Of a DNA stretch of 5,730 nt, positions 5,652 through 5,730 are shown one piece after another. The translations under genes and the position numbers were made by a program. The stretch is from Planctomycetota bacterium (GTDB taxonomy: Bacteria > Planctomycetota > Brocadiia > SM23-32), in assembly GCA_018334735.1 (NCBI GenBank), contig JAGXLK010000199.1, positions 1 through 5,730 on the forward strand. The letters run 5' to 3'. Numbering within the stretch: position 1 is the stretch's first letter; every line of letters starts with the position of its first letter. The notes under the pieces were generated by a model. That model was not told the origin of the DNA, ran no database searches, and was given only the letters and a program-made list of their open reading frames with translations.

Positions 5652-5730
5652 CTCTGACCTGTGCAGGAAGCATTTTAACCCTATGGGGAGACGTCAGGAA
5701 ATGGCCATAATTAAGTTTCGTTGTCCTTTT
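5593..5730 (+). CDS. Possible 5' end of a plus-strand gene running off the right edge
   Basis: From the first in-frame ATG, 46 codons are open to the window end; the frame itself is open from 5548, after a TAA. The translation is helical and charged, with normal-looking composition (for example SDEKSIRAASDLCRKHF), and is more protein-like than the other frames here. No ribosome site precedes this ATG, and the upstream TTG at 5566 has none either. The frame crosses the right arm of the inverted repeat. I do not recognise the family; it may be a remnant or chance. Confidence 0.25.
   Translation, partial: MIESVVRIPHASDEKSIRAASDLCRKHFNPMGRRQEMAIIKFRCPF

Overview
This window looks like an ordinary chromosomal segment of a Gram-negative bacterium of middling GC content. 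An ExbD/TolR-type protein implies an energised inner membrane and an outer membrane. A divergent uroporphyrinogen-decarboxylase-like (URO-D-like) enzyme, a large cytoplasmic SGNH hydrolase and a TPR protein with an ExbD partner are together reminiscent of Planctomycetes/Lentisphaerae/Hydrogenedentes-type genomes. That placement is an impression from gene content, not a demonstrated assignment.

Layout, left to right. (1) 1-1662, minus strand: a two-gene unit, exbD (1258-1662) followed 6 bases later by a TPR protein (1-1251) whose 3' end lies outside the window. A sigma70-like promoter precedes it at 1727-1756. (2) 1757-2004: no gene seen. (3) 2005-2250, minus strand: a complete tRNA-Ser(GCU) transcription unit with A-rich upstream element, near-consensus promoter, class II tRNA with encoded CCA, and an intrinsic terminator. 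(4) 2298-3449, minus strand: a URO-D superfamily protein of the methyltransferase-like type, not HemE. (5) 3643-4839, minus strand: a 398-residue SGNH/GDSL-type hydrolase without a signal peptide. Genes 4 and 5 are codirectional, 193 bases apart, and may be one transcription unit. (6) 5065-5334, plus strand: a small two-helix membrane protein with a very strong ribosome binding site, divergent from the SGNH gene. (7) 5335-5730: no convincing gene. This part is bounded by a 12-base perfect inverted repeat about 300 bases apart and may have a plus-strand gene entering at the right edge.

How the genes may work together: ExbD and the TPR protein probably belong to a proton-motive-force-driven envelope machine whose ExbB and other parts lie to the left. 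The SGNH hydrolase and the URO-D-like enzyme may act in a shared small-molecule pathway, but no substrate can be read from the sequence. I found no CRISPR array, transposase, integrase, phage gene or recognisable defence system. The most unusual items are the TPR/beta-domain/coiled-coil protein coupled to ExbD, the atypical active-site residues of the two enzymes, and the inverted-repeat-bounded stretch at the right end.
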